DNA of 64,000 bases from Clostridia bacterium (GTDB lineage Bacteria > Bacillota > Clostridia > Lachnospirales > Lachnospiraceae): assembly GCA_910576205.1 (NCBI GenBank), contig CAJTHL010000005.1, positions 1-64,000 of the forward strand, written 5' to 3'. A model generated the notes under the pieces. That model was given only the letters and a program-made list of their open reading frames with translations. It was not told the DNA's origin and did no database searches. Of this stretch, positions 1 to 9,362 are shown piece after piece. Each line of letters begins with the position of its first letter. The stretch's first letter is position 1. Position numbers and translations under genes: made by a program.

Positions 1-113
1 ATGTTTTGGAACAGATGCTGCTGCATCTGGATGACAAACCGGAAGACTATATCAGCGACTTGGTTCCATGGTCAGATAAGTTACCAAAAAGCTGTAAAAA
101 ACGAAGCAAGTGA
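1..113 (+). pseudogene. IS66-family transposase, C-terminal end (partial at window edge)
   Basis: An open frame enters from the left edge and ends at TGA 111-113. Its last residues include DDKPEDYISDLVPWSDKLP, matching the C-terminal tail of IS66-type transposases, where a D-x-L-x-PWS/N block closes the protein. Only about 36 residues are visible, so integrity cannot be judged. A hairpin terminator follows at once. A separate IS66 tnpA/tnpB remnant lies at 46.3-46.8 kb, so this family occurs at both sides of the mobile region. Confidence 0.6.
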
Positions 114-120
114 TTGAACA

Positions 121-147
121 GCCGCTCGGAAGAGCGGCAATTTTTAA
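121..147 (+). terminator. Rho-independent terminator after the IS66 transposase
   Basis: GCCGCTC, a GGAA loop and GAGCGGC form a perfect 7-bp stem followed by AATTTTT. It sits 8 bases after the transposase stop codon. Confidence 0.8.
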
Positions 148-330
148 CCGTAGGACAAGTGGTTTACCATTTACTTTACATATAATATATCCATATCATT
201 TTTACTCTCTTTTCCCAAATTCACAAATATGATTATATATGTTAGAACAAAAGTTGGCAACAGAGTAGAGAAAACATTACTGTTGAAAGTTGGACCTATG
301 TCAATATTTTCATTAAAAAAAGCCGAAAGA

Positions 331-1325
331 TTATGCTGCCTTTTTGATTTCCTCATCCTCCTTTTGCTGGGGCGTTATGTAACCAATCGCGCTATGTATT
401 CTTTTTCGGTTATACCATCCCTCTATGTATTCAAAGATTGCTCTGCGGGCTTCCTTTGTATCCTGGTAAGTATGAAGATATATTTCTTCCTTTTTCAATA
501 CAGAATGGAAGGATTCGATACAAGCATTATCGTATGGATTTCCCTTTCGACTATAGGAATGCCGGATTCCTTTGCTGCTCAGGCAGTCTTCAAACACCTG
601 CCTCGTATACTGGCTTCCAAGGTCGCTGTGCAAAAGGATCCCTTTTGTATCCCTGACGTTCAGGCAGGCATTCTCTTCCGCTTTCACTGCCAGTTCCGCT
701 GTCATAGCTGTACCATAGGCATACCCAATGATTTTGCGGCTGCACAGATCCATGACTGATGCCAGATAAGTCCATCCATCCTTCCTTCTGCACATGGATA
801 TATCTAATGTCCGTACACCATTTTTGATTGATGGTGTTTGCCTCAAAATTGCGCTTGAGGATATTTACTTTACCGTTTGGTATGGCGCCATGGCTGGCAT
901 GATGCTTATATTTCTTTGCCACGATGGAACGAAGCCCTTGTTCTGCCATATGTCTCTGCACCAGTTTTACGCTGCAGGATGTTCCGCCATCATTAAGGAG
1001 GCGGCATATTTTTACAGCCCCATATCTTTGTTTTGAGTCCTCATACGCCCGTTTCACCTCCTGGCCAAATTTTTCGTGCTCTTTCTGCCTGTTTGAAGGT
1101 ACACAAACCAGAGCTTTGTAATAAGTACTCCTTGAGGGTAACCGTTTCACTCTCTGATACACGAATTGGGGAAAGCTGCTTTACCCAGGCGCTTATAGTG
1201 CTCCGATTTACGCCATATTCACGTTCCAGTTGTGGATACGAAGTTCCTCCGGCATTGTACAGATCCACGATCTGCTGTTTAAATTCCGGAGTATAAGAAT
1301 TTTGGTTTTTCGCCATACCTTTCAT
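331..1325 (-). pseudogene. Decayed IS3-group (IS150-like) transposase, orfA/orfB
   Basis: Pieces of an IS3-type transposase lie on the minus strand. OrfA starts at 1325 with an HTH_28-like domain (YTPEFKQQIVDLYN, ISAWVKQL) but is cut after VTLKEY and joined directly to the early OrfB segment around STYYKAL, so the end of orfA and the start of orfB are deleted. OrfB then carries the rve integrase core (KWCTDIRYI; later DLCSRKIIGYAYG, LLHSDLGSQYT, NPYDNACIESFHS), giving the DDE residues. A tandem 4-bp duplication (CCAT twice, 772-779) shifts the frame in the middle of the catalytic domain. The copy is therefore inactive. Candidate inverted ends (AAAGTTGRAC) lie near 285-300 and 1355-1375 but are not certain. 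147-330 holds nothing else recognisable. Confidence 0.85.
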
Positions 1326-1445
1326 CTCCTTTGCTCTTTCACTTAATAATATAGGTTGTTCAACTTTTTTTGTCTACACTTATATACTAACACCATACCT
1401 GTGTTATAATCGGTTCAGTAAACCGAAAGTTGTGGGGGAAAAATT

Positions 1446-1643
1446 ATGGAAAAAATTTCTGTGTTGTTAATTTCTGTGCCGCTAATGATAGTGGCTATTG
1501 TATGTACTTTATTTGCTGATAGACTAGATACGGCAGTAAAAGGGGATAAGCAGATTAAAAAAGTGATTGTCATATTTAGTGTGGGAGTATTATTAGTTTG
1601 TACGATTGCTATTCTTGCAATTATCCTATCTCAAATATCCTAA
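1446..1643 (+). CDS. Small two-helix membrane protein, unknown function
   Basis: A 65-residue frame starts at ATG 1446 behind a GGGGGAAA Shine-Dalgarno-like run. It has two hydrophobic stretches (about residues 4-24 and 39-63) separated by a short charged loop (DRLDTAVKGDKQIKK), so it is probably an inner-membrane hairpin. No family was recognised. It lies alone between two transposase remnants. The next 170 bases hold no recognisable gene, then a terminator stem. A real small protein is likely because of the ribosome site and clean topology, but no function can be assigned. Confidence 0.5.
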   Translation: MEKISVLLISVPLMIVAIVCTLFADRLDTAVKGDKQIKKVIVIFSVGVLLVCTIAILAIILSQIS

Positions 1644-1813
1644 ATGAAATCTTCCAATTTATTGAGTAGTTACATGTCTGTATAAGGTAACTGCTCGCTT
1701 TAGATATTTCGATGAATCATTTTGTCAAATGGCGTTGAGCAACACAAATCTGAAACGGGAGTTTTGTCGTGTTGATAAGTCATCCAAAACAAAAATTGAA
1801 ATCTAAAACTCAG

Positions 1814-1850
1814 ATAGGGTGACTGGTGTTATTCCGGTCACCCTATCTTT
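1814..1850. terminator. Bidirectional hairpin terminator
   Basis: ATAGGGTGAC and GGTCACCCTAT pair over 10 bp around a TGGTGTTATTCC loop and are followed by CTTT. It can end the small membrane-protein transcript on the plus strand. Confidence 0.6.
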
Positions 1851-1855
1851 ATGTC

Positions 1856-2627
1856 CTAAAGGCTGACACGGTATGAATATACACTATTTTGAATGAAAAG
1901 ACAGTAGCAACACAAGGTTAATAAGGGACTAAAATATAAATAAGGATATTTCTTCCCCCATTTTTCACGGATGGTATCCAATTCAGACAGGGCCGCCTCT
2001 TCATTCGGGGCGTTATATACGGCCTTGAAATCAGCGGAAAATTTTTTCGGGTCATTATAATTCACATATTTGAAGGAATTGCGCAGCATATGGATCACGC
2101 ATCTCTGGATCTCGGCTTGCGGGTAGACTGCCTGGATCGCTTCCTTGAAACAGGCAAGCCCGTCCACACAGAAGAAGAGGACATCCCTTACGCCACGGTT
2201 TTTCAAGTCGTTAAGCATCCCCAGCCAGAACCTGCTGGTTTCATTGGCCCCTGCCGTGATGTTTAAAATATCTTTATGCCCATCCACCGTAACGCCCAGC
2301 ACCACATAAGCGGCACTGCTTAAGATCCGGCCATCTTCCCGTACTTTATAATGGATGCAGCCCATAAATACAAACGGGTAAACCGGGTTTAGGGGGCGGG
2401 TCTGCCACTCTTTTACCTGGACATACCGCGTGCATACAGGGAAATTACTTTTTCTTCAATCCCGGAAATATCCCCTTCTGGTTCTTTTCATAACCGGGGG
2501 AAGCGTCCATTTCAGCCTCCAGAAGCTCCTGGAGGATATCTTTGAAGCTTTCTTTGAGCAGAGTATATACGTCTGCAACGCTGCTGATGTTGTTTTGTGT
2601 AATAATTTGTCGAATTTCCAAAGACAC
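1856..2627 (-). pseudogene. Decayed IS256-family (Mutator-type) transposase
   Basis: The N-terminal piece (2627-2445) has DVYTLLKESFKDILQELLEA and GYEKN, diagnostic of IS256-family proteins. A second frame continues with IEEKVISLYARGMS. The central catalytic piece (about 2430-1856) resumes at EWQTRPLNPVYPFVFMG and keeps DGLACFKEAI, VIHMLRNSFKYV and a KYPY end. Segments between ARGMS and the EWQ block are deleted, the start region is frameshifted, and the tail after KYPY is unrelated to the family. The expected C-terminal catalytic glutamate region is missing, so the copy is dead. Confidence 0.85.
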
Positions 2628-2635
2628 GATTTAAT

Positions 2636-3481
2636 TTACACTACCTCTCCCTGCTGATTGAGTGCTTGGTAGTTGCTGTCCATATAATTCTTTTTTCCGA
2701 AAGGAACATAATTTTCATCCAGCAGAATCATATTCCCGTTTCCGAGATCCGGGAATTTCTGTGCGATTTCTTTCAGAACCTCCCACTCGTCTTTGGAGTT
2801 TTCCCGGTTATCTTCCTCCACCTGTCTTAATGCCTCTCCGATCTCCTGCTGATCCATTGTACCCCAGTAAAGAGGGTGGGGCTGAAAGGACGAATGGTAC
2901 TTGCCCCCTTCGTAGCAGAAAAAGCAGGAACAGGGGATTTTTTCAAACAATTCTTTCTTTGCCCCGTCAAGCTCCTTGACTTCCAGACAATAACAACCGT
3001 TTACAGCTGCCGCCCCTTCCTGCGCAACCATATTTGCAATAGCCATGATTGTCAGCGGCTCTGTTTTCACGATCATTCCGGGAACCAAAAGCCCCTCTTC
3101 GTACAGTTCCCTTAAATATTCGTCAGAAAATTTTCCCACCGCCCGCCATAGGAAAAGCAACGCAATAAAAATACATATGAGGGCAGGAATCCAGCCCTTT
3201 AACAGTGAAATCCCTGCCATACATACAAAACATACGCAGGTTATGGCTGAATTTCTTCTCTTTTTAACCACAGCCCTTATGATTTCATCTTTCTGCCGTA
3301 TTCGGTTTACATCTGCGTGAATACCCGATTTTGTACTTGCTTCAAATTGTGAATAATCTACCACTTTTATTTCCTCGTCCTTCTTTTGATTCTGACAGTT
3401 TTCTATTTCTTTAGCAACGCTTAACAAGAGCACACAGAACATAGTATAAAACGCAGAGAGAAAGATTTTCAGATTTTCCAC
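2636..3481 (-). CDS. Membrane protein of unknown function, probably 5'-truncated by the IME
   Basis: A 281-codon frame reads from a GTG at 3481, which lies inside the end of the recombinase gene. About 20 residues (MENLKIFLSAFYTMFCVLLL) come from DNA that carries the IME arm, so the present N-terminus is probably created by the insertion. The remainder has a cytosolic charged segment (about 25-75), two close TM helices (about 78-115, NSAITCVCFVCMAG and ALICIFIALLFLW), and a 165-residue soluble domain with CYCLEV and CSCFFCYEGG. The family was not recognised with confidence. Its original 5' part may be the short frame at 10524-10685 on the other side of the IME, but the junction could not be proved. 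Confidence 0.5.
   Translation of the reverse strand: MENLKIFLSAFYTMFCVLLLSVAKEIENCQNQKKDEEIKVVDYSQFEASTKSGIHADVNRIRQKDEIIRAVVKKRRNSAITCVCFVCMAGISLLKGWIPALICIFIALLFLWRAVGKFSDEYLRELYEEGLLVPGMIVKTEPLTIMAIANMVAQEGAAAVNGCYCLEVKELDGAKKELFEKIPCSCFFCYEGGKYHSSFQPHPLYWGTMDQQEIGEALRQVEEDNRENSKDEWEVLKEIAQKFPDLGNGNMILLDENYVPFGKKNYMDSNYQALNQQGEVV
3421..3439. repeat. IME left-end arm (inverted repeat)
   Basis: TTAACAAGAGCACACAGAA matches the reverse complement of 10460-10478 at 17 of 19 positions. It is a likely recombinase half-site marking the left end of the IME, just beyond the recombinase stop codon. Confidence 0.5.
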
Positions 3482-4974
3482 TCAAACGAAACGCGGTCGC
3501 TGGTGGCCTGGACCTGGGAGAGAATGATGTCCGTCACCCGCCGTCGGTCGTCAAAGTCAATCGTGTTCCAGTTCTCCAGATGGGCAGACAGAAACTCAAT
3601 TTTCTGTGGTGAGATTGTTTCTGCGTTCAGTGCCGCGATTTCCTTTATCAGCTGTTGACGGCGGGCGTCCAGCTCCTCAATTTTCCCGTTGGCATAGGAC
3701 AGCAGAACCGCATTGGCTCCGGTCAAGGTATTCAGCAGCTTTTCAATCTCGTCCTCTACCTGGGCCAGCTCCACATTCAAGGCGGTCAGCTTGGGATTGA
3801 CGGTCGTTGCTTTTGCGGTCAGGGTTTGAAATTCGGAGAGCTTCTTCACCATCTCCCCATAGACAAATTGCTCAAACTCCGCCGTCCGAAGCGTCCCGCA
3901 GCCCTCACAGCTTTTGTTGTCCGCCCGCTTGGAGCACCGAAGATACTGCGTCCCTGCCGGGTTGCCCACGCTCATAAGGGCATACCCACAGCGCCCACAT
4001 TTGATTTTTCCGGCCAGCCAGGTATTCCGGGCCTTACGCCCTCCCTGGAACGTGATATTTGCCAGTAGCTTCTTCCTGCACCGCAGCCAGGTATCGGCGG
4101 GGACAATGCCCTCACTGGGAGCCAGCACAAGGATCTGCCCCCGCAGGTCCTTGTTTTTTCGCTCCTGCACGTCCCGGCCCTGGTAGAGATAGCAGCCGTT
4201 GGTCCCGGCGAAGTCCGCCGCGTCATTGACCACCACGGCCCCCTGGCCCTTGAAAAATTCGTACAGATCCAGGTCGGCCTGGGCGTAAATCGGGTTGCGG
4301 AGCAACTGAGAGATAAATCCCCGTTTCAATTCCTTGCCGTAAATCAGGATATTGTTTTCAGCAAAGTACCGGGCAATATCCCCGAACGATGTGGATGGCT
4401 CGGCGTACATCTCAAACATCAACCGGGCAATATTCGCCGTGGCGGGGTCCGGGATCATCATTTTTGTGCGGATGCCCTGGAGGGTGGTTGGCTCCAGCTT
4501 GAAGCCATAGGGGGCGGCACCGCTCATGTGGAAACCCCGCTGACACCGGGAGTAGTAAGCGTCAGTCACACGCTTTTGAATGGTTTCGCGCTCCAGTTGG
4601 GCGAACACGATACAGATATTCAGCATGGCCCGGCCCATTGGCGTGGACGTGTCAAACTTTTCCGTGGAGGAAACAAATTCCACATTGTACTGCTGGAACA
4701 GCTCCATCATGGTTGCGAAGTCCAGAATGGAGCGGCTGATCCTGTCCAGCTTATAAACCACCACCCGGCGAATTAAGCCCTGTCGGATGTCGGCTAAAAG
4801 CTCCTGGAATTTTGGCCTGTCTGTATTCTTCCCAGAATAGCCCTTATCTTGATAATCCTTGTGGTTCCCACCCCTTAACTCGTACTTGCAGAACTCGATT
4901 TGACTTTCAATGCTGATACTATCCTTGCGGTCCACGGACTGTCTGGCGTAGATAGCGTCGATACGGTTTTCCAT
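3469..4974 (-). CDS. Large serine recombinase of the IME
   Basis: This 501-residue protein catalyses integration and excision. The N-terminal resolvase domain has IYARQSVDRK with the nucleophile serine at residue 13, then GYSGKNTDRPKFQELL, VVYKLDRISRS and AQLERETIQKRV. A Recombinase domain follows (GAAPYGF, LLRNPIYAQ), then a zinc ribbon (CGRCGYALMS ... YLRCSK ... CEGCGTL) and a C-terminal coiled coil. The ATG at 4974 has AAAGGAG at good spacing, which I prefer to the upstream in-frame methionine. Its stop is close to the left element arm, the usual place for such genes. It differs clearly from the ICE recombinase at 12360-14045, so the two elements use different attachment sites. Confidence 0.93.
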   Translation of the reverse strand: MENRIDAIYARQSVDRKDSISIESQIEFCKYELRGGNHKDYQDKGYSGKNTDRPKFQELLADIRQGLIRRVVVYKLDRISRSILDFATMMELFQQYNVEFVSSTEKFDTSTPMGRAMLNICIVFAQLERETIQKRVTDAYYSRCQRGFHMSGAAPYGFKLEPTTLQGIRTKMMIPDPATANIARLMFEMYAEPSTSFGDIARYFAENNILIYGKELKRGFISQLLRNPIYAQADLDLYEFFKGQGAVVVNDAADFAGTNGCYLYQGRDVQERKNKDLRGQILVLAPSEGIVPADTWLRCRKKLLANITFQGGRKARNTWLAGKIKCGRCGYALMSVGNPAGTQYLRCSKRADNKSCEGCGTLRTAEFEQFVYGEMVKKLSEFQTLTAKATTVNPKLTALNVELAQVEDEIEKLLNTLTGANAVLLSYANGKIEELDARRQQLIKEIAALNAETISPQKIEFLSAHLENWNTIDFDDRRRVTDIILSQVQATSDRVSFEWKI

Positions 4975-5515
4975 GATAGCTCCTTTCCTATTGGGAAATG
5001 GAGCTGTCAACCTTTACAAGTATATTATACCAAAGACAGCCCCAGGGCACAAGGATGTGGGGAAACGCAGAAAGGCGGCGCAGAAGCGCCGCCCTTCAAC
5101 CTTGCCCCACTTCTGGTCACGGTGGCCAGAAGTCCAGCGAGGATAAATCCATTTCGATCTATGATTGCGCCGAATTTGCCACGCGCCCCGGCACAGGGGA
5201 GCATCCCAGGCCGCCGACGGCTCCGGCTGTCATAGCTCCGCAATACTGCGAAGCTCCCCCGCAAGTCCATGGGAGGGCGTGAGCAAGTTTCATTATCCCC
5301 CGCGCTGTCGTCGCGCCCGGCTTGCCAGGGCCAGGTCAAAGGTTCGCGCTGATCGCTCGGCCCACTTCTCTCACCTCCTTGAGCGGGCTGTCCTGGCGGC
5401 GCGCCTTTTGTCGCTGTTCACGCAGGTTTTGTGCCTGGAATACTGTGTATTCAGTTGTTCTCAGTGTATAAGCCCTCCTTACCTATCAGGCGGGTTAGAG
5501 ACTGTTTGTTGCTCC
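4975..5515. other. GC-rich non-coding stretch between recombinase and sigma-like gene
   Basis: No convincing gene is seen here. It contains one IME palindrome (5109-5133) preceded by a GGGGAAACGC ... GCCGCCC motif. The same motif and layout precede a palindrome at 14461-14537 in the ICE. A TATTCAGTTGT word near the sigma-like gene end is also shared with the ICE (about 14787). This is conserved element backbone and might encode a structured RNA. Confidence 0.4.
5109..5133. repeat. IME palindrome copy 1
   Basis: Arms ACTTCTGGTCAC and GTGGCCAGAAGT flank a single G, with one mismatch between arms. Its ICE positional counterpart is 14515-14537. Confidence 0.8.
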
Positions 5516-5938
5516 CTATCCATAGAAATTTTTCAAAATTTCCGCGAGATTTTTAACACCCCGGCGGATACTGTCGCAAATGGAGCTTTCCACCACGTTT
5601 TCAGCACGGGCAATTTCAGATTTCTTCTTGCCCAGAATGTAGTGGGCATATACTCTCCGGGCCTGAATGGGCGGGAGCTGGTCAAGAGCGGCGTAGAGGG
5701 CGGAGCGGTTTTCCTCCTCCAGAATAATCTCCTCCGGGGTTAGGGGCGGGAACATCACATCTGGCTCAAAGCCGGGGTCAACGTCCAGAGAGCACTCGTT
5801 ATGCTCCCGCTTGCGCCGCTTGTAGCTGTCGCACTGGCGGCCCCCAGTGGAGAGAACGACGGCGACCTCGTCGGAGACTTCCAGGGTGATACACTCGGTC
5901 AGGTGGGGATAGTAACGGTTCAATTTGATGGTTGTCAT
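5516..5938 (-). CDS. Sigma-70 region-4-like HTH regulator of the IME
   Basis: A 140-residue protein starting at ATG 5938 behind GGAGG. The N-terminal half (TIKLNRYYPHLTE, ITLEVSDEVAVVL) and the LTPEEIILEEENRSALYAALDQLP linker lead to a C-terminal sigma region-4-like helix-turn-helix (QARRVYAHYILGKKKSEIARAENVVESSICDS is the span, about residues 90-125). It is the counterpart, of identical length, of the ICE protein at 14857-15279. Such proteins are common in Tn916/Tn1549-like elements and probably activate or time element genes. Because it is shared by both elements but diverged, it is a candidate binder of the element-specific palindromes. No core-binding region 2 is visible, so it may not be a complete sigma factor. 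Confidence 0.75.
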   Translation of the reverse strand: MTTIKLNRYYPHLTECITLEVSDEVAVVLSTGGRQCDSYKRRKREHNECSLDVDPGFEPDVMFPPLTPEEIILEEENRSALYAALDQLPPIQARRVYAHYILGKKKSEIARAENVVESSICDSIRRGVKNLAEILKNFYG

Positions 5939-6007
5939 ATGTAACCTCCATTTCGATATTGGCGGAAAGGGACAGATCGAAGTGGAGGGGGCGGGGAGCG
6001 GCAGCGG

Positions 6008-6031
6008 GCCTCTGGACACCGTGTCCAGAAG
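6008..6031. repeat. IME palindrome copy 2
   Basis: TCTGGACAC, a C, and GTGTCCAGA pair perfectly at 6011-6029, upstream of the sigma-like gene. The ICE counterpart is 15372-15393, also upstream of its sigma-like gene. Flanking GCGGGGAGCGGCA is shared by both. Confidence 0.85.
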
Positions 6032-6117
6032 CTCCGCCTGGATAGAAAAACGCCCGCACAGCGCAAGGCTACACGGACGTACCAGGGCGACAGGATATTA
6101 CATTTTTCGCAGTTGCG

Positions 6118-6211
6118 GCCAGGGCTTCCCTTTAGAAGGGGAGGGCTTTTTTTGACAGCAAACTATAAGAAAAGGACATAGCGATACCTCCAGGATACCG
6201 CCGTGTCCTTA
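6118..6211. other. Non-coding leader with two hairpins, homologous to ICE leader
   Basis: A run GGGCTTTTTTTGACAG at about 6143-6158 also occurs in the ICE at about 15511-15526. A second stem, AAGGACA ... TGTCCTT (about 6173-6211), follows. No gene is visible between 5939 and 6394, so this appears to be the control region of the sigma-like gene. Confidence 0.4.
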
Positions 6212-6261
6212 AAAATGGGCGACTTTAACACACCCTCCGTTTTCCGTTTTTTCAAAAGAAA

Positions 6262-6297
6262 GCGGCGGCTTGAAATTTACTATTTCAAAACCGCCGC
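6262..6297 (-). terminator. Terminator of the BlaI-BlaR1 operon
   Basis: GCGGCGG and CCGCCGC pair, extended by TTGAAAT and ATTTCAA. Read on the minus strand the stem is followed by TTTCTTTT. It lies about 100 bases after the BlaR1 stop. Confidence 0.7.
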
Positions 6298-6394
6298 ATG
6301 GCTACTTGTATTTTGTTCGGGCGCACAGATACCAGCCGCCGAAACAACGGTTTTTTTATTATGCCGTTGTTCTGGCAGAGGTGTTGAATTATTA

Positions 6395-8959
6395 TCAGAA
6401 TGCGTCTGCTGACACAATCGAAACGCTGCCCTTTACAGTTCCCAAAGTACCGTCCGGGGCTTGGAGGTACAGCTTATAGGTTCCGGGCTTCGTTGCTGGA
6501 GGCCCAACGGTAAAATCCGCAATACATTCCAGCGGTTCGCCCGGCTGACGCAGGTTATTCACTGACCAATAGGCCACATCTTCCTGATTGTCCTTTGCAA
6601 AAAAGACCTTCATTCTGTTCCCTGTTTTCGCTGAAATGTCGTATAAAATTTCATCTCCGTCGGACAATGTGTATTCTCCCAGGAAGATAGTTTCTCCCGC
6701 CGCTACGGTTTTGAAATCAACGGGGATTATTTCCACGCCAGTTTTATCATCCGAATCGTCCATATCCCCCAACAGCTCAATCACTTCCGCTTCGGTCATA
6801 TAGGCGACGCCTGTGATTTTGTTTTCTGTATCACGGACTATTTTAATATTGACAGTTCCTTTTGGGTTCATATTCAGCGTGTAAACGGATTTGTTGGGCC
6901 GGATGTCTAAAAAGATGTTGACAAGCTGGCCCTGGTAATAATAGTCTTTGCCGTCCATTGTAACGCCCACAGCCGGGTATTCCGCCGCCTGTGCTTCGGC
7001 CCATTCTTTCTCCTGTTTTTCTTCCAGCTCGTCAAATTCTTCGCCTCGGTTCAGTTTATCAAAGAGCATAGATTGAAATGCCCAGTTTCCATCTTCCAAA
7101 GCCCTGTCCAGCCAAAGTTCCAGTTCCGCTTCGTCCATACGGTCCGTTAAAGTGGAGAAAAACGCCATTTCTTCATCGGTATATGCCTTTTCTGTAAAGT
7201 CGGCAAGCAGAGGAGAATTTGAGCCAAGTCCGCGCACAGCAACAGAGAAGAAAGCGAAATCGCTCTCGGCATAAAGCTTTTCAAGCCATGTCCTTTGAGC
7301 ATTTTCGTCCAGCCGGGAGAAAGTGATTTCAAACAGAGGCAAACTGTCGGCTTTATAATACCGCTCTATCTCTGAAGAATTATCCTCAATGCTCACGGCT
7401 GCTTCTTTGGGATAGACAAAATTATCATAGGAACGGTTCCCTTGCCCAATCGCAAGAATTGCGCCAACCGACTTATTAGTGGCATTTTTTCCCGCACTCG
7501 CGATGTCATAGTCCCGCAGGGTAATGTTGTAAATATGTGCATTTTTCGCAACCCCAAACAGTCCTATAATCTCTGCGTCCGGGTCGGTCATGGTGAGGCC
7601 CGTGATCTCAAAGCCGTTTCCGTTATAGGTTCCTGTAAAAGGGGCATCCCATGTTCCGATGGGAACCCAGTCACCTGCGGATAAGGAAATATCCGCTTGC
7701 TGCATATAATTCAGGTTCATGCCGTACTTGCCTGTGCCAATCGCTCTGAGCTGGGCTTCATTGCAAACTAAATAATATGATGTTCCCTTAAACTCCAATG
7801 TTTCCATTTCTAACGAATTATCGGCTGCTTGCGAATTATCAAACATTGGTGGCACGAATTTCTCTGTATTTATCGAATTTGGCACATCTGCGGCGGCGGC
7901 AGTAGAATAAATCCCAACGAAAGCGGCACTGAAAATAATACACAACGTCAGCATACCAGTCAAAAGCCGAATTGCTTTTGATGTTTTCTTAAAACTCATT
8001 ATTGCTCCTATCCTTTCTTTTAATAGCTGTTTATTTTCGTTTAAAGTAACAGCGCCGAGATTTTCTTTGTATCTCCCAACTGCCGCCATCGCGTCAAGTA
8101 AGGTTTTCCCATAGTCTTGCGCGTTGCTGCTCCCCATTTTGGCAAGGACGGCTTCATCGCAGGAAAATTCACAAGCCTTGGTAATTTCCCGGCTCATAAG
8201 ATATACAAGCGGGTTAAACCAATGCAGACAGACGGTAATTTGAACCAGCCATTTATAGAACATATCCCGCCGTTTGTAATGCGTCAGTTCATGCAGAACG
8301 ATATAGCGAAAATCCTTTTCGGGAATGTCCGCGCTGGGCAGTACGATACAAGGACGGAAAAAGCCAATCAGCAGAGGGGAAGAAACCAACGGATTGACGC
8401 ATAATTCAATGGGCTTTTTGATGCCCGACTGCTCCGCAACAATAGAAAGTCCGTCTAACCGCTCAATGTCAGAAACCGGGGTTAATCCAGCCTTGATATA
8501 CCGCATAAAGCCCTGATAGATTGTTATTTTTCGTATCAGCAAGCCCAGCGCGGCCACCAGCCACACCAGCCAGATCTGATTGATTAACAACACTCCAATA
8601 TCTTGAAGTGGGTGGGCAGTTGTTACATCATCTGCCGGACTACTTACCGTTTCATTGTGATGTTCCGCCCCAACAGCGGGAGCAAGATTGCTTTCCGGAG
8701 CGTTAAATGGGAGCTGTTGCTGCGGCGGTAAAGGAGCGGTCTGGGATATTGCCTGATCGACAGCCTGATATGCCTTCCCCATCAGGCTTACTTCCGTCCC
8801 GAACGGGAGCAGCAGCCGCAAAACAACAACCAGCCAAATGTAATACTGCCATTGCTGGCTGATTTTGTTCTTCAAAAACTGTTTTCCAAAAAGTAAAGCC
8901 AGAATAAGTAAACTGCCGGAAAAAGACATGGACAGGAAAATCTTCAAAACTGCGTTCAT
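6395..8959 (-). CDS. BlaR1/MecR1-type M56 membrane metallopeptidase with unusual sensor domain
   Basis: An 854-residue membrane sensor protease. The N-terminal third has four TM helices (about 8-25, 40-58, 122-142 and 310-335) and the M56 zinc site HELTH (223-227) with the downstream CDEAV ligand region. Family members sense an envelope signal and inactivate a BlaI repressor, encoded just upstream here. The extracellular part (about 340-854) is not a penicillin-binding domain: no SxxK/KTG pattern is seen. It has a region with GLUG-like repeats (GNGFEITGLTM, IIGLFGVAKNAHIYNITL), an acidic stretch and a C-terminal beta-sandwich-like region. The signal is therefore probably not a beta-lactam. 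It overlaps blaI-like 8956-9339 by 4 bases. Confidence 0.88.
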   Translation of the reverse strand: MNAVLKIFLSMSFSGSLLILALLFGKQFLKNKISQQWQYYIWLVVVLRLLLPFGTEVSLMGKAYQAVDQAISQTAPLPPQQQLPFNAPESNLAPAVGAEHHNETVSSPADDVTTAHPLQDIGVLLINQIWLVWLVAALGLLIRKITIYQGFMRYIKAGLTPVSDIERLDGLSIVAEQSGIKKPIELCVNPLVSSPLLIGFFRPCIVLPSADIPEKDFRYIVLHELTHYKRRDMFYKWLVQITVCLHWFNPLVYLMSREITKACEFSCDEAVLAKMGSSNAQDYGKTLLDAMAAVGRYKENLGAVTLNENKQLLKERIGAIMSFKKTSKAIRLLTGMLTLCIIFSAAFVGIYSTAAAADVPNSINTEKFVPPMFDNSQAADNSLEMETLEFKGTSYYLVCNEAQLRAIGTGKYGMNLNYMQQADISLSAGDWVPIGTWDAPFTGTYNGNGFEITGLTMTDPDAEIIGLFGVAKNAHIYNITLRDYDIASAGKNATNKSVGAILAIGQGNRSYDNFVYPKEAAVSIEDNSSEIERYYKADSLPLFEITFSRLDENAQRTWLEKLYAESDFAFFSVAVRGLGSNSPLLADFTEKAYTDEEMAFFSTLTDRMDEAELELWLDRALEDGNWAFQSMLFDKLNRGEEFDELEEKQEKEWAEAQAAEYPAVGVTMDGKDYYYQGQLVNIFLDIRPNKSVYTLNMNPKGTVNIKIVRDTENKITGVAYMTEAEVIELLGDMDDSDDKTGVEIIPVDFKTVAAGETIFLGEYTLSDGDEILYDISAKTGNRMKVFFAKDNQEDVAYWSVNNLRQPGEPLECIADFTVGPPATKPGTYKLYLQAPDGTLGTVKGSVSIVSADAF

Positions 8960-9339
8960 TGCTGCCCTTTTCCTTTCTCCAGCAGCCGTTTCAATTCCTC
9001 ATATTCCTCGTCTGCCAGCAAATCGCCCATAATCAGATTGGAAACCAGACCTTTTGCGCTTCCCTCATAAATCTTATCCAGGAAATTTTTCGTCTGCGCC
9101 GTCTGGTACTCCGCTTCCGAAACAAGCGTGGTATATTCGTTGCGGCGTCCGATTTTTTTTGCGCTCAGAAAGCCTTTGTTCATCAGCCGCGATAGGAGTA
9201 CAATCAAAGTATTCTTTTGACACGGCTTGCCTCTTGCTGCCAGCCCATCCATGATATAGGGAAACAGCGTCACATCCTCCGGGTTCCCCCATACGATTTT
9301 CATAATTTCAAGTTCGGCGTCGGAAATTTGCTGTACCAC
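8956..9339 (-). CDS. BlaI/MecI-family winged-helix repressor
   Basis: A repressor of about 127 residues. ISDAELEIMKIVW opens the winged helix, with KNTLIVLLSRLMNKGFLSAKKIGRRNEY as recognition helix and wing span, and a C-terminal dimerisation helix. I choose GTG 9339 because AAGGAGG lies 8 bases upstream; an in-frame ATG at 9366 lies in the operator and has no ribosome site. Known family members bind a dyad over their own promoter and are cleaved after BlaR1 activation. A perfect dyad lies directly upstream (9363-9396). The pair is the only obvious cargo or control module of the IME; no beta-lactamase gene is present. Confidence 0.9.
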   Translation of the reverse strand: MVQQISDAELEIMKIVWGNPEDVTLFPYIMDGLAARGKPCQKNTLIVLLSRLMNKGFLSAKKIGRRNEYTTLVSEAEYQTAQTKNFLDKIYEGSAKGLVSNLIMGDLLADEEYEELKRLLEKGKGQQ

Positions 9340-9362
9340 GGTTTCATCCTCCTTAATGTATA

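Noticed and set aside
5025..5339. 104-codon minus-strand frame before the IME recombinase
   Set aside because: No ribosome site, biased composition and no similarity; it covers the palindrome.
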